Source: Aquibacillus sediminis | GTDB taxonomy: Bacteria; Bacillota; Bacilli; Bacillales; Amphibacillaceae | NCBI RefSeq assembly: GCF_005870085.1 | Contig: NZ_SZNM01000011.1 | Coordinates: 1 to 64,000 of the forward strand | DNA length: 64,000 nucleotides | Direction of reading: 5' to 3' | Part shown: piece by piece, positions 54,725 to 64,000 of the stretch | How the letters are laid out: each line of letters begins with the position of its first letter | Numbering within the stretch: position 1 is the first letter of the stretch | Notes under the pieces: model-generated | Databases searched by the model: none | What the model was told of the DNA's origin: nothing | Seen by the model: only the letters and a program-made list of their open reading frames with translations | Program-made: the position numbers and the translations under genes

Positions 54725-55200
54725 CTTTTTGTCCTCCAATTTATATCAACGAAGTAGTTCAATTTTTTATAGATAATTTTAGAATTTATCAATTAATTCT
54801 ATCAACTTGCAAATCACTATTTAAATCTATCATAAAATAGGAACAAAATTAAGTAGATTTAAGAAAATGTAACATAAATGTATAATAACTGCTATATTAA
54901 GACTTTATTATGATAACTTTTGTTGCAAAGTGGCCTTTATTGTAACTTTTTATACTTTAATGTATTGCACATGTTTCTTAAGAAGATAGGCAGTTTTATT
55001 GTTTAAGTTTATGATTCGTTCATATCTATAGAAAATCGGACTTTCCGTTCCTAGTTCCGATTAATGCTTATAAAGCGGTTAACATACTTGCGGAAACAGA
55101 CTCTAACTCCGCTAAATGTTCAAGTTCCTAAACAGAGTATCTGTAACTTCTAAATCAAAAGACATACTAGCATTCAAAATAATAACTGGATTACGCAACA
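54725..55200. other. Intergenic region between purA terminator and M23 gene
   Basis: About 475 AT-rich bases with small hairpins: AATCGGA ... TCCGATT (near 55034-55063) and GCGGA ... TCCGC (near 55091-55116). These resemble decayed pieces of the intergenic repeat families. A WalR-like TGTAAC-N5-TGTATA lies at 54868-54884 on the + strand. No coding frame is evident. Confidence 0.4.
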
Positions 55201-55235
55201 AAAAAAACCTGTTGAGTTAATTAACTCAACAGGTT
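55201..55235 (-). terminator. purA terminator
   Basis: A perfect 30-base palindrome (AACCTGTTGAGTTAA and its complement, 55206-55235) followed on the - strand by T7. Confidence 0.95.
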
Positions 55236-55242
55236 CTTATGT

Positions 55243-56544
<1,302 letters not shown>

Positions 56545-56567
56545 TTATATTTGGTACAACCATATTA

Positions 56568-56643
56568 AGTTTATCAACCGACACCCATAATGTCAATTAA
56601 TTCACGAACGTTTTTGGCATTTGGTAATAAATTCGTTCGTTTT
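56568..56643 (-). promoter_or_regulatory. purA promoter with PurR boxes
   Basis: On the - strand the -35 TTGACA (56591-56596) and -10 TAAACT (56568-56573) are 17 bp apart. Just upstream, CACGAACGTTT (56603-56613) and inverted ATTCGTTCGTTT (56631-56642) place two CGAAC cores 25 bp apart, as in a Bacillus PurBox pair. Confidence 0.75.
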
Positions 56644-56688
56644 ATCCGCCATAAAGCAGCAAATGCATAAGTAGCTTATGTCATAGTA

Positions 56689-57264
56689 GCTATATAATAC
56701 GACATAACTGCATATGACTTCTGTCCACTATAATAAGACTAGTGGTGAACGGCACTGCGGAAATACACTACGCTTTCCTGTGGGGGGCTGGTGAGCCTCC
56801 TCATGCTGACGCACTGCGGGGTCTCACCGATGCCACTAGTCCCACGGGAGTCTCCGTGTATTTCCTCCGCTTTTTCAAGTGCTTTGAAGTTTTATATTGC
56901 ATTGCTTAAAACAAATCAAAATAATAATGCTTTTATGTTAATTGACATGTTAAAACACAGTCTTGCAGTAAGTTCGTTATTCTTTAATTTATAAAGTATT
57001 TCATCTATTACCAATCAGAAAACTTATCCCAGCGAAGGCAGAGTACGTAGACTCCTATGGGAACAGCACGAGCTGAAGATCCACTTGGTAAAGCGGTTTT
57101 CTTTACCAAGTTAGCTGAGGCCGTGCCCATGGAAAGCGGAGTATTCTGCCGTAGCGATGGTATAACACTTATTCCAATCAGAACAGTAGAAATCAAACTA
57201 CAAGGTTATGTCGTATAATAGAGCTTATATGCAACAACTATCTTCATATTGAAAATAGCTCATT
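56689..57264 (+). mobile_element. Composite inverted-repeat element, copy 3 (modules A-B)
   Basis: Imperfect ends ATAATACGACATAAC (56694-56708) and GTTATGTCGTATAAT (57206-57219) are exact inverses of each other; flanking GCT and AGC bases extend them. Module A (about 56739-56880) has nested pairings: ACTAGTGG/CCACTAGT, GGTGAG/CTCACC and GCGGAAATACAC/GTGTATTTCCTCCGC. Module B (about 57031-57165) includes TTGGTAAA/TTTACCAA. The right flank (GCTTATATGCAACAAC) matches that of copy 2. No transposase; candidate MITE or structured RNA. Confidence 0.75.
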
Positions 57265-57265
57265 A

Positions 57266-57312
57266 AAAAAGAGGATACCTGTCATACATATGGAGTAATG
57301 ACAGGTATCCTC
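57266..57312 (-). terminator. dnaB terminator
   Basis: GAGGATACCTGTCAT (57271-57285) pairs perfectly with ATGACAGGTATCCTC (57298-57312), with T6 on the - strand. Confidence 0.95.
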
Positions 57313-57317
57313 TATAT

Positions 57318-58694
57318 TCAGGATCCAGCCCCAACAGGAGGTGGAATATCACTTTCTTGATAACGATGATCTAAATCTACGAATTTATTATACTCTTTGA
57401 CAAACGCCAGCTCGACAGTTCCGACTGGACCATTACGTTGCTTTGCGAGAATAATTTCAATAATGTTTTGTTTCTCCGATTCCTGATCATAGTAATCATC
57501 ACGGTATAAGAAACCAACAATGTCAGCATCTTGCTCAATACTTCCAGACTCACGTAAGTCGGACATCATCGGGCGTTTATCTTGACGTGATTCCACACCA
57601 CGTGAAAGCTGTGACAAAGCAATTAAAGGAACATTTAGTTCTCTTGCTAACCCCTTCAAGGAACGCGATATTTCGGATACCTCTTGCTGACGGTTCTCCT
57701 TTGAATTTCCACTACCTTGAATCAATTGAAGATAATCAATTAGGATCATCCCTAAACCATGTTCCTGTTTCAGACGTCTACACTTCGACCTTATTTCATT
57801 AACACGAATTCCCGGAGTATCGTCAATAAAAATACCTGCGTTGGACAGGCTCCCCATTGCCATGGTTAGCTTACCCCAGTCTTCCGCTTCAAAGTTACCT
57901 GTACGCAATCGTTGTGCATCAATATTTCCTTCTGCACAAAGCATACGTGAAACTAACTGATCCGCACCCATCTCAAGACTAAAAATAGCGACATTTTCTT
58001 CTGTTTTTATTGCAACATTTTGGGCTATATTTAAGGCAAAGGCTGTCTTACCTACTGATGGACGGGCAGCAATTATAATTAAATCGTTTCGTTGGAATCC
58101 TGATGTAATATGATCAAGATCGTGGAAACCAGTAGCAATACCTGTCACACCACCATCATTATGATGTAACTGCTCAATATTATCGTAAACTTCAATTAAT
58201 ACATCTTTAATGTTTTTGAAGGAACCTGAATTATTACGATGTGACACTTCAAGGATACTTTTTTCAGCTTCATTTAACACGCCTGGTACATCATCTTCTT
58301 GGGAGTAACTTGTTGTCACAATATCTGTAGCGGTGCGGATTAAATTTCGAAGCAGTGCTTTCTCCTCTACAATTCTACTATAATACTCAATATTAGCAGC
58401 AGTAGGAACAGAGTTTGCAAGATCACTAAGGTATGAAACGCCACCGATTTCATCCAGAACTCTTTCATTGGAAAGCTCTGTTGTTACCGTTACAAGGTCA
58501 ATTGGTTCACCTCGATCGGATAGTTTCATCATGACCCCAAAAATTCTTTGATGACTAGCCCGATAAAAATCATCGGGCATTAATAGTTCAGAAGCTTTCG
58601 ATAGTGATTCAGGTTCCAAGAAAACAGCACCTAGGACAGCTTGTTCGGCTTCAATATTATGTGGAGGGGTTCGATCATTCCATAATTCACTCAT
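57318..58694 (-). CDS. dnaB: Replicative DNA helicase DnaB (DnaC in B. subtilis)
   Basis: A 458-residue hexameric helicase that unwinds DNA at the replication fork. N-terminal domain (PHNIEAEQAVLGAVFLEPES), linker, then the RecA-like domain with Walker A ARPSVGKTAFALN, Walker B MILIDYLQLI and the C-terminal AKQRNGPVGTVELAF. Length matches the family. In B. subtilis the same gene is called dnaC. A 144-bp repeat and then rplI lie upstream. Confidence 0.98.
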   Translation of the reverse strand: MSELWNDRTPPHNIEAEQAVLGAVFLEPESLSKASELLMPDDFYRASHQRIFGVMMKLSDRGEPIDLVTVTTELSNERVLDEIGGVSYLSDLANSVPTAANIEYYSRIVEEKALLRNLIRTATDIVTTSYSQEDDVPGVLNEAEKSILEVSHRNNSGSFKNIKDVLIEVYDNIEQLHHNDGGVTGIATGFHDLDHITSGFQRNDLIIIAARPSVGKTAFALNIAQNVAIKTEENVAIFSLEMGADQLVSRMLCAEGNIDAQRLRTGNFEAEDWGKLTMAMGSLSNAGIFIDDTPGIRVNEIRSKCRRLKQEHGLGMILIDYLQLIQGSGNSKENRQQEVSEISRSLKGLARELNVPLIALSQLSRGVESRQDKRPMMSDLRESGSIEQDADIVGFLYRDDYYDQESEKQNIIEIILAKQRNGPVGTVELAFVKEYNKFVDLDHRYQESDIPPPVGAGS

Positions 58695-58730
58695 GCCTCT
58701 GCTCCTTTCATTTTACTACTAATGGTGCGT

Positions 58731-58874
58731 GTTCAAAAGGAGGATAAAAAGGACCGAGAAGTTCGAGATGGCGTAGCTTAGAGGACCGGAGCGTATGCTT
58801 TTCGATACGTGAGGACCGCATAAGCAAGCCAAACTAGAAACAACGATGTGTCATTTTCACCGGACTTTTTGAAC
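58731..58874. repeat. 144-bp palindromic intergenic repeat between dnaB and rplI
   Basis: It begins GTTCAAAAGGAGGA and ends ACTTTTTGAAC, giving short inverted ends. Inside, AGGACCG occurs three times. It resembles repeats I recall in other Bacillaceae genomes beginning TGTTCAAAAAGTCCGG, but only one copy is in this window. It fills nearly the whole gap. Confidence 0.55.
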
Positions 58875-58886
58875 ATCCTCTAATGC

Positions 58887-59333
58887 TTACTTTTCAGATA
58901 CATGAACTTTAATGGTACCTGTAACTTCTGGGTGAATCTTTACAGGTACATTTGTGTAACCCATCGCTTTAATTGGTTGATCTAACTCAATTTTTCGTTT
59001 ATCAATTTTAATTTTATGATCTTTGTTTAGCTGTTCGGCAATCTGTTTACTAGTAATGGAACCAAATAAACGGCCACCATCACCAGATTTCGCCTTCAGT
59101 TCCACTGTCAACGTCGCTAACTTTTCTTTCAAACGTTTCGCTTCTTCCACTTCTTCTTGTTCTAGTTGCTTCTCTTTCTGTTGCTTTGCCTCTAAGGCTT
59201 TTAAGTTTCCACTAGTAGCTTCTTGAGCCAAGTTATTTTTTAACAAGTAATTTCGAGCATAACCATCGGAAACATTTTTTACTTCACCTTTTTTTCCTTT
59301 TCCTTTTACATCCTTTGTGAAAATCACTTTCAT
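58887..59333 (-). CDS. rplI: 50S ribosomal protein L9
   Basis: A 148-residue ribosomal protein that binds 23S rRNA at the L1 stalk base. The N-terminal signature [20 protein letters not shown] and the C-terminal domain after a long helix ([20 protein letters not shown]) are typical. Its ATG overlaps the gdpP stop by 4 bp, so it is translationally coupled. Conserved operon yybS-gdpP-rplI. Confidence 0.98.
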   Translation of the reverse strand: MKVIFTKDVKGKGKKGEVKNVSDGYARNYLLKNNLAQEATSGNLKALEAKQQKEKQLEQEEVEEAKRLKEKLATLTVELKAKSGDGGRLFGSITSKQIAEQLNKDHKIKIDKRKIELDQPIKAMGYTNVPVKIHPEVTGTIKVHVSEK

Positions 59334-61306
59334 TCTTCTTCTCTCCCTTCAAAGTATTCAGCAATTATCTCTTTTAATTGATTATAAACTTCATCGATCG
59401 TTGTGTCTTCTAATTGGGTTGCAGCATTTGTTAAATGTCCTCCACCATTCATTTTTTCCATAATGATTTGGACATTTACATCACCTAAAGATCTTGCACT
59501 AATTCCTATTCGACCATCTTTTCGTTCGGAAATAACAAATGAAGCTACAATCCCACTCATTGTAAGTAATGTATCAGCAGCTTGAGCAATAACAACAGGT
59601 CCAAATGTTTCCCCTTCATTTCCTTTTGAAATTGCAATGCCATGTTCAAAGGTCTCCGTGTTTTCAATCAACTTACTTCGTTTCACATAAATATCAAGGT
59701 CTTCCTTCATAAACTTTTGTACAAGAACAGTATCTGCACCTTTTGATCTTAAATAGGATGCTGCATCGAATGTACGTGAACCAGTTCGAAGTGTAAAACT
59801 TTTCGTATCTACAATAATACCCGCAAGTAGTGTGGTGGACTCTAACATATTTAATTTCAAATTTTTAGGTTGATATTCAAGTAACTCTGTCACCAATTCA
59901 GCAGTTGAAGAAGCATATGGTTCCATATAAACAAGTGTTGGATGGTCAATAAATTCTTCTGCACGACGATGATGGTCAATCACCACAACACGGTCGGTTT
60001 TGCTAAGAAGTTTTTCCTCAGCTACTAGTGATGGTTTATGTGTATCCACAACGACAAGCAAGCTATCTTTTGTAATTCTATCATTTGCGTCTTCTGGTTC
60101 AATAAAGTGAGACCACAATTCCTGACTTTCTTTTAATTCTTCAATTAACCGTTGCACACCTGTGTCAATGTCATCTGGATCAAGAACAATATGACCGTCC
60201 ACGCCATTTGCCTCAGCAATTTTCAAGATACCAATGGCCGCCCCTACAGAGTCCATATCAGGTGATTTATGCCCCATAATGAACACTTGGTCACTGTCTT
60301 GTACAAGTTCTTTTAACGCATGGGAAATCACTCTTGCACGAACCCTAGTTCTTTTTTCCATTGGGTTTGTCTTCCCACCATAAAATCGTACTTTACCTGA
60401 CTCTTCTTTAATTACAACTTGGTCACCGCCACGTCCTAAAGCAAGGTCGAGACTAGATTGTGCTAATTCACCAAGTGCTGGAAGAGAAAATTCCCCATAA
60501 CCAACACCAATACTAAGTGTTAAAGGAACATTTTTATTATCTGAAATTAATTCACGTACTTCATCTAATATTTCAAATTTCGTTTTTTCCAATTGATTTA
60601 GTATCCTCTGATTCATCACAGCAAGAAATCTTTCTTGGGATGTCCGCTTTAAATAAATGCCAAATTCAGTGGACCATTCATTTAAAATAGAGGTAACTCT
60701 TGAATTAATATGGCTTTTAGCTGTATCATCCATTGCTTGTGTGATCTCTTCATAATTGTCCAAAAAGATAATCCCTAATACGGTTTGGTCATTGTAGAAA
60801 CGTTTATTAATTTCCATTTGTTGGGTCTTATCAAACAAATAAAGTAAGCGTTCATCTTTTTTAATCACTATTTGAAACTCATAATCATGGAGTGGTATCC
60901 AAACCTCTGACTTATTTTCTTTAATATTAGGAATTAAATCATCAGAAATGACACTCAATGACTTCCCTGCCAGTGTATCTTCTTCAAAAAACTTACTCAT
61001 ATATGGATTTGTCCATTCGACCATAAACTCTTCATTGTAGAGAATAATTCCGAATGGCATTTCCAATAAAGCTTCTTCTCCAACCTTTTTAACTCGATGT
61101 GACAAAGTGGAAATATATTCTTCTGTTTCATTCATTAAATGCTTCTCGGTTTTTACACTGTAATAAACCGATGCTACTAATAACACAGTCATAAGTAATC
61201 CCAAAATCCACTGGTAATACCAAATGAACCCGACCAATATTAAGGACAATATATAAATTACCCATAGATGATTACTCATGATTGGCTTTTTAAATAAATC
61301 AGACAT
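59330..61306 (-). CDS. gdpP: c-di-AMP phosphodiesterase GdpP
   Basis: A 658-residue membrane enzyme that degrades c-di-AMP. In order: two transmembrane helices (to about residue 55), a degenerate PAS domain, a degenerate GGDEF domain ([15 protein letters not shown] in place of GGDEF), then DHH ([32 protein letters not shown]) and DHHA1 ([13 protein letters not shown]). c-di-AMP controls potassium and osmotic balance, which matters in salt-adapted Bacillaceae. Between yybS and rplI as in Bacillus. Confidence 0.97.
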   Translation of the reverse strand: MSDLFKKPIMSNHLWVIYILSLILVGFIWYYQWILGLLMTVLLVASVYYSVKTEKHLMNETEEYISTLSHRVKKVGEEALLEMPFGIILYNEEFMVEWTNPYMSKFFEEDTLAGKSLSVISDDLIPNIKENKSEVWIPLHDYEFQIVIKKDERLLYLFDKTQQMEINKRFYNDQTVLGIIFLDNYEEITQAMDDTAKSHINSRVTSILNEWSTEFGIYLKRTSQERFLAVMNQRILNQLEKTKFEILDEVRELISDNKNVPLTLSIGVGYGEFSLPALGELAQSSLDLALGRGGDQVVIKEESGKVRFYGGKTNPMEKRTRVRARVISHALKELVQDSDQVFIMGHKSPDMDSVGAAIGILKIAEANGVDGHIVLDPDDIDTGVQRLIEELKESQELWSHFIEPEDANDRITKDSLLVVVDTHKPSLVAEEKLLSKTDRVVVIDHHRRAEEFIDHPTLVYMEPYASSTAELVTELLEYQPKNLKLNMLESTTLLAGIIVDTKSFTLRTGSRTFDAASYLRSKGADTVLVQKFMKEDLDIYVKRSKLIENTETFEHGIAISKGNEGETFGPVVIAQAADTLLTMSGIVASFVISERKDGRIGISARSLGDVNVQIIMEKMNGGGHLTNAATQLEDTTIDEVYNQLKEIIAEYFEGREEE

Positions 61307-61342
61307 GAAAGTCAGCTCCTAGTTAAAAAATGCGAGCTATGA

Positions 61343-62272
61343 TTATTTTTCTGCTAATCGTTCTCTTAGCGAGAACCCTAAATCTATTATACCTAAGATT
61401 CTAACCATATACAGTCCTAATGGTGGAAAAAGAACAATCATAACAATAGTAATTATTGGTATTGCTTTTGATAACTTCTTTTTATCCGTATAGTAAAAAA
61501 CAAACGATAAACCTTGCATAGCGATTATTAATCCAGCTAAACTCGTGACATTCCAAGCAACTATATACATCATACTACTCTGATCTTGATTCAGCCAACT
61601 AGTTACTATAGCTATAAGGTAGAGCCAAATCATTGCTTTAGGTAACTGAAAATTCCTAAATGGAGGAAAGTACAGTTGGTAACGATCCAACCAATTAAGC
61701 ACTTTATAACCAATATATTGTATGATAAAAGCACATATGACCGCAATCACAACAATAATTACAGGTAACAAGTGTATTAACTGCTCTATCTGTTCGATCA
61801 CAATCGTTAAATCTTCTTGCGTCGACTCTAGCCCAAATGATGAAAGGAATGCCTCACTGGTCTCCATCGATTGTTCTACTGTTTGATTCATTTCTGCGAT
61901 GATATTAATATTTAAAAAAACTTGTACAAATAAAAATAAAGCTACAATCCCAACTGCATAACCAACTGTTCCCCTTGCCCATGTTTCATATGGGGACACT
62001 TGTTGATTAATTGCACTTCCTATCATAAGTCCAGTCAATCCAGTTAAAAATGCGATAGGAACAGCTACAAAGAAAGTACTAACCAACAGTAATATCAAAA
62101 ATAGTATGCTTGCTGGTTTCCAACCATATCTAGCTGTATAGACAAGAAATGGTAATGGTAAAACAAAAAGAGAAAAAATGCTTAAAAAGGGTATAAAGAT
62201 CGTTACTAATAAAATTAAAAGAAAAAGGACACTCGCAATAACTCCTTCTCTTACTTTTTTTGTATTATTCAT
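61343..62272 (-). CDS. yybS: YybS (DUF2232) membrane protein
   Basis: A 309-residue protein with about eight hydrophobic helices, matching DUF2232/YybS, which is encoded just before gdpP in many Bacillales. It may be a transporter component or have a sporulation role; no function is established to my knowledge. It ends 36 bp before gdpP and probably heads that operon. The AAGGAGT-type site precedes the ATG. Confidence 0.92.
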   Translation of the reverse strand: MNNTKKVREGVIASVLFLLILLVTIFIPFLSIFSLFVLPLPFLVYTARYGWKPASILFLILLLVSTFFVAVPIAFLTGLTGLMIGSAINQQVSPYETWARGTVGYAVGIVALFLFVQVFLNINIIAEMNQTVEQSMETSEAFLSSFGLESTQEDLTIVIEQIEQLIHLLPVIIVVIAVICAFIIQYIGYKVLNWLDRYQLYFPPFRNFQLPKAMIWLYLIAIVTSWLNQDQSSMMYIVAWNVTSLAGLIIAMQGLSFVFYYTDKKKLSKAIPIITIVMIVLFPPLGLYMVRILGIIDLGFSLRERLAEK

Positions 62273-62639
62273 TTAAATTGACTCCTCATTTTAATATAAC
62301 TGTATCATAAGGAATGCTTATATGGTTAGAAAAAGCACAGCTCGTCCGCTGTGCTTAAAATAATCTGGTGATTGTTTACTTACCTATTATAAACGATATA
62401 TTGTACCTATTACAAATCCTTCTTATTCCAAGTATGTATCTACCTTACTTAGTTGAGGTTAACAGAAGCATAACCATAGTATGTAGTTTTGTTTGAAAAA
62501 TATTATATTTTACGTAATAAGATTAGTTGAAGCCACAAGTAACTATTGGGGGAATTTTTCGAAAATGACACTTAATCAGATGTACATTTTAGTAGAAAAT
62601 ACTATAATAGGAGTAACTTATTATTTGGGGGATCAAATT
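62273..62639. other. Divergent intergenic region between yybS and the HAD gene
   Basis: Holds a - strand terminator-like hairpin (62328-62358), the yybS promoter region and the HAD gene promoter. A frame open from 62493 lacks a ribosome site before 62640. Confidence 0.45.
62328..62358 (-). terminator. Terminator-like hairpin upstream of yybS
   Basis: AAGCACAG (62333-62340) pairs with CTGTGCTT (62349-62356), with T5 on the - strand. It would stop transcripts coming from the right or attenuate yybS. Confidence 0.75.
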
Positions 62640-63431
62640 ATGATTAGCTATTTGTTTTTTGACTTAGATGATACACTACTTTGGGATAAAAAAAGCATTA
62701 AACAAGCATTTGTGCGTACTTGTCAGTTAGTTGAAGAAAAATATGCAATAGATGCAGAACAATTTGAAGAGGCGGTTAGAAATGAAGCTAGAGAATTATA
62801 TGCTTCCTATGAAACGTATCCCTTTACGCAAATGATTGGTATAAACCCATTTGAGGGCTTATGGGGGGATTTTACAGATGACCATAAAACTTTTCAAGCA
62901 CTAGGAGAAATTGCACCCTTTTATCAAAAAGAAGCCTGGACTCGAGGATTAAAATCATTTGAAATAGATGACACAACATTTGCTGAATACCTAGCAAAGC
63001 AATTTCCAATTGAACGACAAAAGCATCCATTTGTTTATGAAGAAACATTTGATGTGTTAGATCAATTAAAAAAGCAAGGTTACCATTTATTATTACTTAC
63101 AAACGGAGCTCCTAGCTTACAAAACAAAAAATTGTCAATTACACCAGAACTGGCTGAGTATTTTGATCATATCATTATATCCGGTGACTTTGGTCGAGGC
63201 AAACCCGACCCAGATATATTCGATTATGCAGTAGAAAAAGCAAAAATTAGTAAAGATGAGGTGATAATGGTCGGGGACAACTTAATGACAGATATATTAG
63301 GATCTAATCGCGCAGGTATTAAAAATATTTGGATTAACCGTGAATCCAAACCTAAAAATGATGTTATACCTACATACGAAATTGATCACTTACAAAAGAT
63401 TTTTCCTATTTTGGACAAACTAAATCACTAG
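62640..63431 (+). CDS. HAD-superfamily hydrolase
   Basis: A 263-residue cytoplasmic phosphatase-type protein. HAD motifs are complete: FFDLDDTLLW (Asp8 nucleophile, Asp10), LLTNGA, GKPDPDIF (Lys) and MVGDNLMTD. The helical cap follows motif I, as in YjjG/haloacid-dehalogenase-like nucleotidases. GGGGGATC precedes the ATG at 62640. It sits between rpsR and yybS on the opposite strand, interrupting the usual Bacillus order. Substrate unknown. Confidence 0.9.
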   Translation: MISYLFFDLDDTLLWDKKSIKQAFVRTCQLVEEKYAIDAEQFEEAVRNEARELYASYETYPFTQMIGINPFEGLWGDFTDDHKTFQALGEIAPFYQKEAWTRGLKSFEIDDTTFAEYLAKQFPIERQKHPFVYEETFDVLDQLKKQGYHLLLLTNGAPSLQNKKLSITPELAEYFDHIIISGDFGRGKPDPDIFDYAVEKAKISKDEVIMVGDNLMTDILGSNRAGIKNIWINRESKPKNDVIPTYEIDHLQKIFPILDKLNH

Positions 63432-63437
63432 AAAAGT

Positions 63438-63472
63438 ACCACTCCACAAAAGATTGTTGTGGAGTGGTCTTT
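63438..63472 (+). terminator. Terminator of the HAD gene
   Basis: ACCACTCCACAA (63438-63449) pairs perfectly with TTGTGGAGTGGT (63457-63468), followed by CTTTT. Confidence 0.92.
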
Positions 63473-63690
63473 TATATACGCTTCATGTATATGTATACAT
63501 CTACTCTTCAGTAACTGAGACTATAAACTGCCACGTTCAAGTGTCAAATAGCTCACTAGCAATCATCTACGTTACATTGTGTGAAGAAAATAGTTTTCTA
63601 CTTTCGAATATCTTCGAAGCTTCTGCCCTAAAGGAAAGTGTATTGCTTTTCCCTAGCAATAGAATCTTCTGCACCAACTATAGCAATATA

Positions 63691-63744
63691 AAAAAGCTCT
63701 ATTAGATTAAACAGTTCAGACTGAATAATACTAATAGAGCTTTT
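63691..63744 (-). terminator. rpsR terminator
   Basis: AAAAAGCTCTATTAG (63691-63705) pairs with CTAATAGAGCTTTT (63731-63744), with T5 on the - strand. It ends the rpsF-ssb-rpsR transcript expected beyond the window. Confidence 0.88.
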
Positions 63745-63748
63745 CTTA

Positions 63749-63994
<246 letters not shown>

Positions 63995-64000
63995 TTATAT

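Noticed and set aside
54868-54884. WalR box TGTAAC-N5-TGTATA upstream of the M23 peptidase gene
   Set aside because: One half-site is imperfect and the orientation is opposite to the gene; too weak to claim WalR control.
63454-63705. 83-codon open frame on the + strand between the HAD gene and rpsR
   Set aside because: It overlaps two terminators and lacks a ribosome site and normal codon use.

Overview
The window is AT-rich, low-GC Gram-positive DNA from an endospore-forming member of the Bacillaceae. Pointers are the walRKHIJ-htrA-rlmH block, purA, dnaB, rplI-gdpP-yybS and rpsR in the order usual left of oriC in Bacillus, plus sspH, tnrA, ypjP and the alaR-alaT pair. A halotolerant lineage near Gracilibacillus, Oceanobacillus or Virgibacillus is my inference, from gene content and an ectoine-hydrolase-like cluster, not from a database match. 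Most genes lie on the - strand, as expected if oriC is beyond the right edge and the fork moves right to left.

Layout. 1-4.9 kb: a 51-bp tandem repeat array, a thioredoxin-like lipoprotein, an amidase, a MATE exporter and two small Fur-regulated-basic-protein paralogues. 4.9-13.6 kb: a co-oriented catabolic cluster (ALDH, homoserine-dehydrogenase-like, M20 deacylase, PLP gamma-lyase-like, M24 ectoine-hydrolase-like) preceded by a PucR-type regulator, with a second 51-bp array in between. 13.8-14.3 kb: tnrA with its own TnrA box. 14.3-15.0 kb: first copy of a composite inverted-repeat element. 15.2-23.2 kb: xylose/xylo-oligosaccharide regulon (xylA, DUF624 protein, CUT1 ABC transporter, GH43 beta-xylosidase), with three matching XylR-type operator/promoter modules. 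23.3-26.9 kb: PhoD-like phosphatase, sspH, DUF421 membrane protein, yneR. 27.2-28.8 kb: alaR-alaT. 29.3-33.1 kb: ATP-grasp ligase, divergent Mur ligase, Asp/Glu racemase and a small protein in one operon. 33.6-36.9 kb: TAXI-type TRAP transporter whose binding protein looks circularly permuted. 36.9-45.0 kb: ypjP, a 53-bp repeat array, NERD protein, mqo, FMN 2-hydroxyacid oxidase, DUF421 protein, rlmH, Lin0512 protein, DoxX protein. 45.0-64 kb: a DnaA-box cluster, then htrA, walJIHKR, an M23 peptidase, purA, dnaB, rplI, gdpP, yybS, a HAD hydrolase and rpsR, interrupted by two more copies of the composite element.

Functional links. The xyl genes form one regulon: extracellular capture, import (the shared ATPase is not here), cleavage of xylo-oligosaccharides and isomerisation of xylose. 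The wal genes control cell-wall metabolism, and the nearby M23 peptidase acts on the same wall. PucR and TnrA beside an amide-hydrolysing cluster suggest nitrogen-linked use of a compatible solute or acylated amino acid.

Most unusual items: the permuted TAXI binding protein; the ATP-grasp/Mur-ligase/racemase operon; the variant ectoine-type catabolic cluster; the composite A-B element present three times in 43 kb; the DnaA-box cluster at 45.3 kb; and several families of intergenic repeats.
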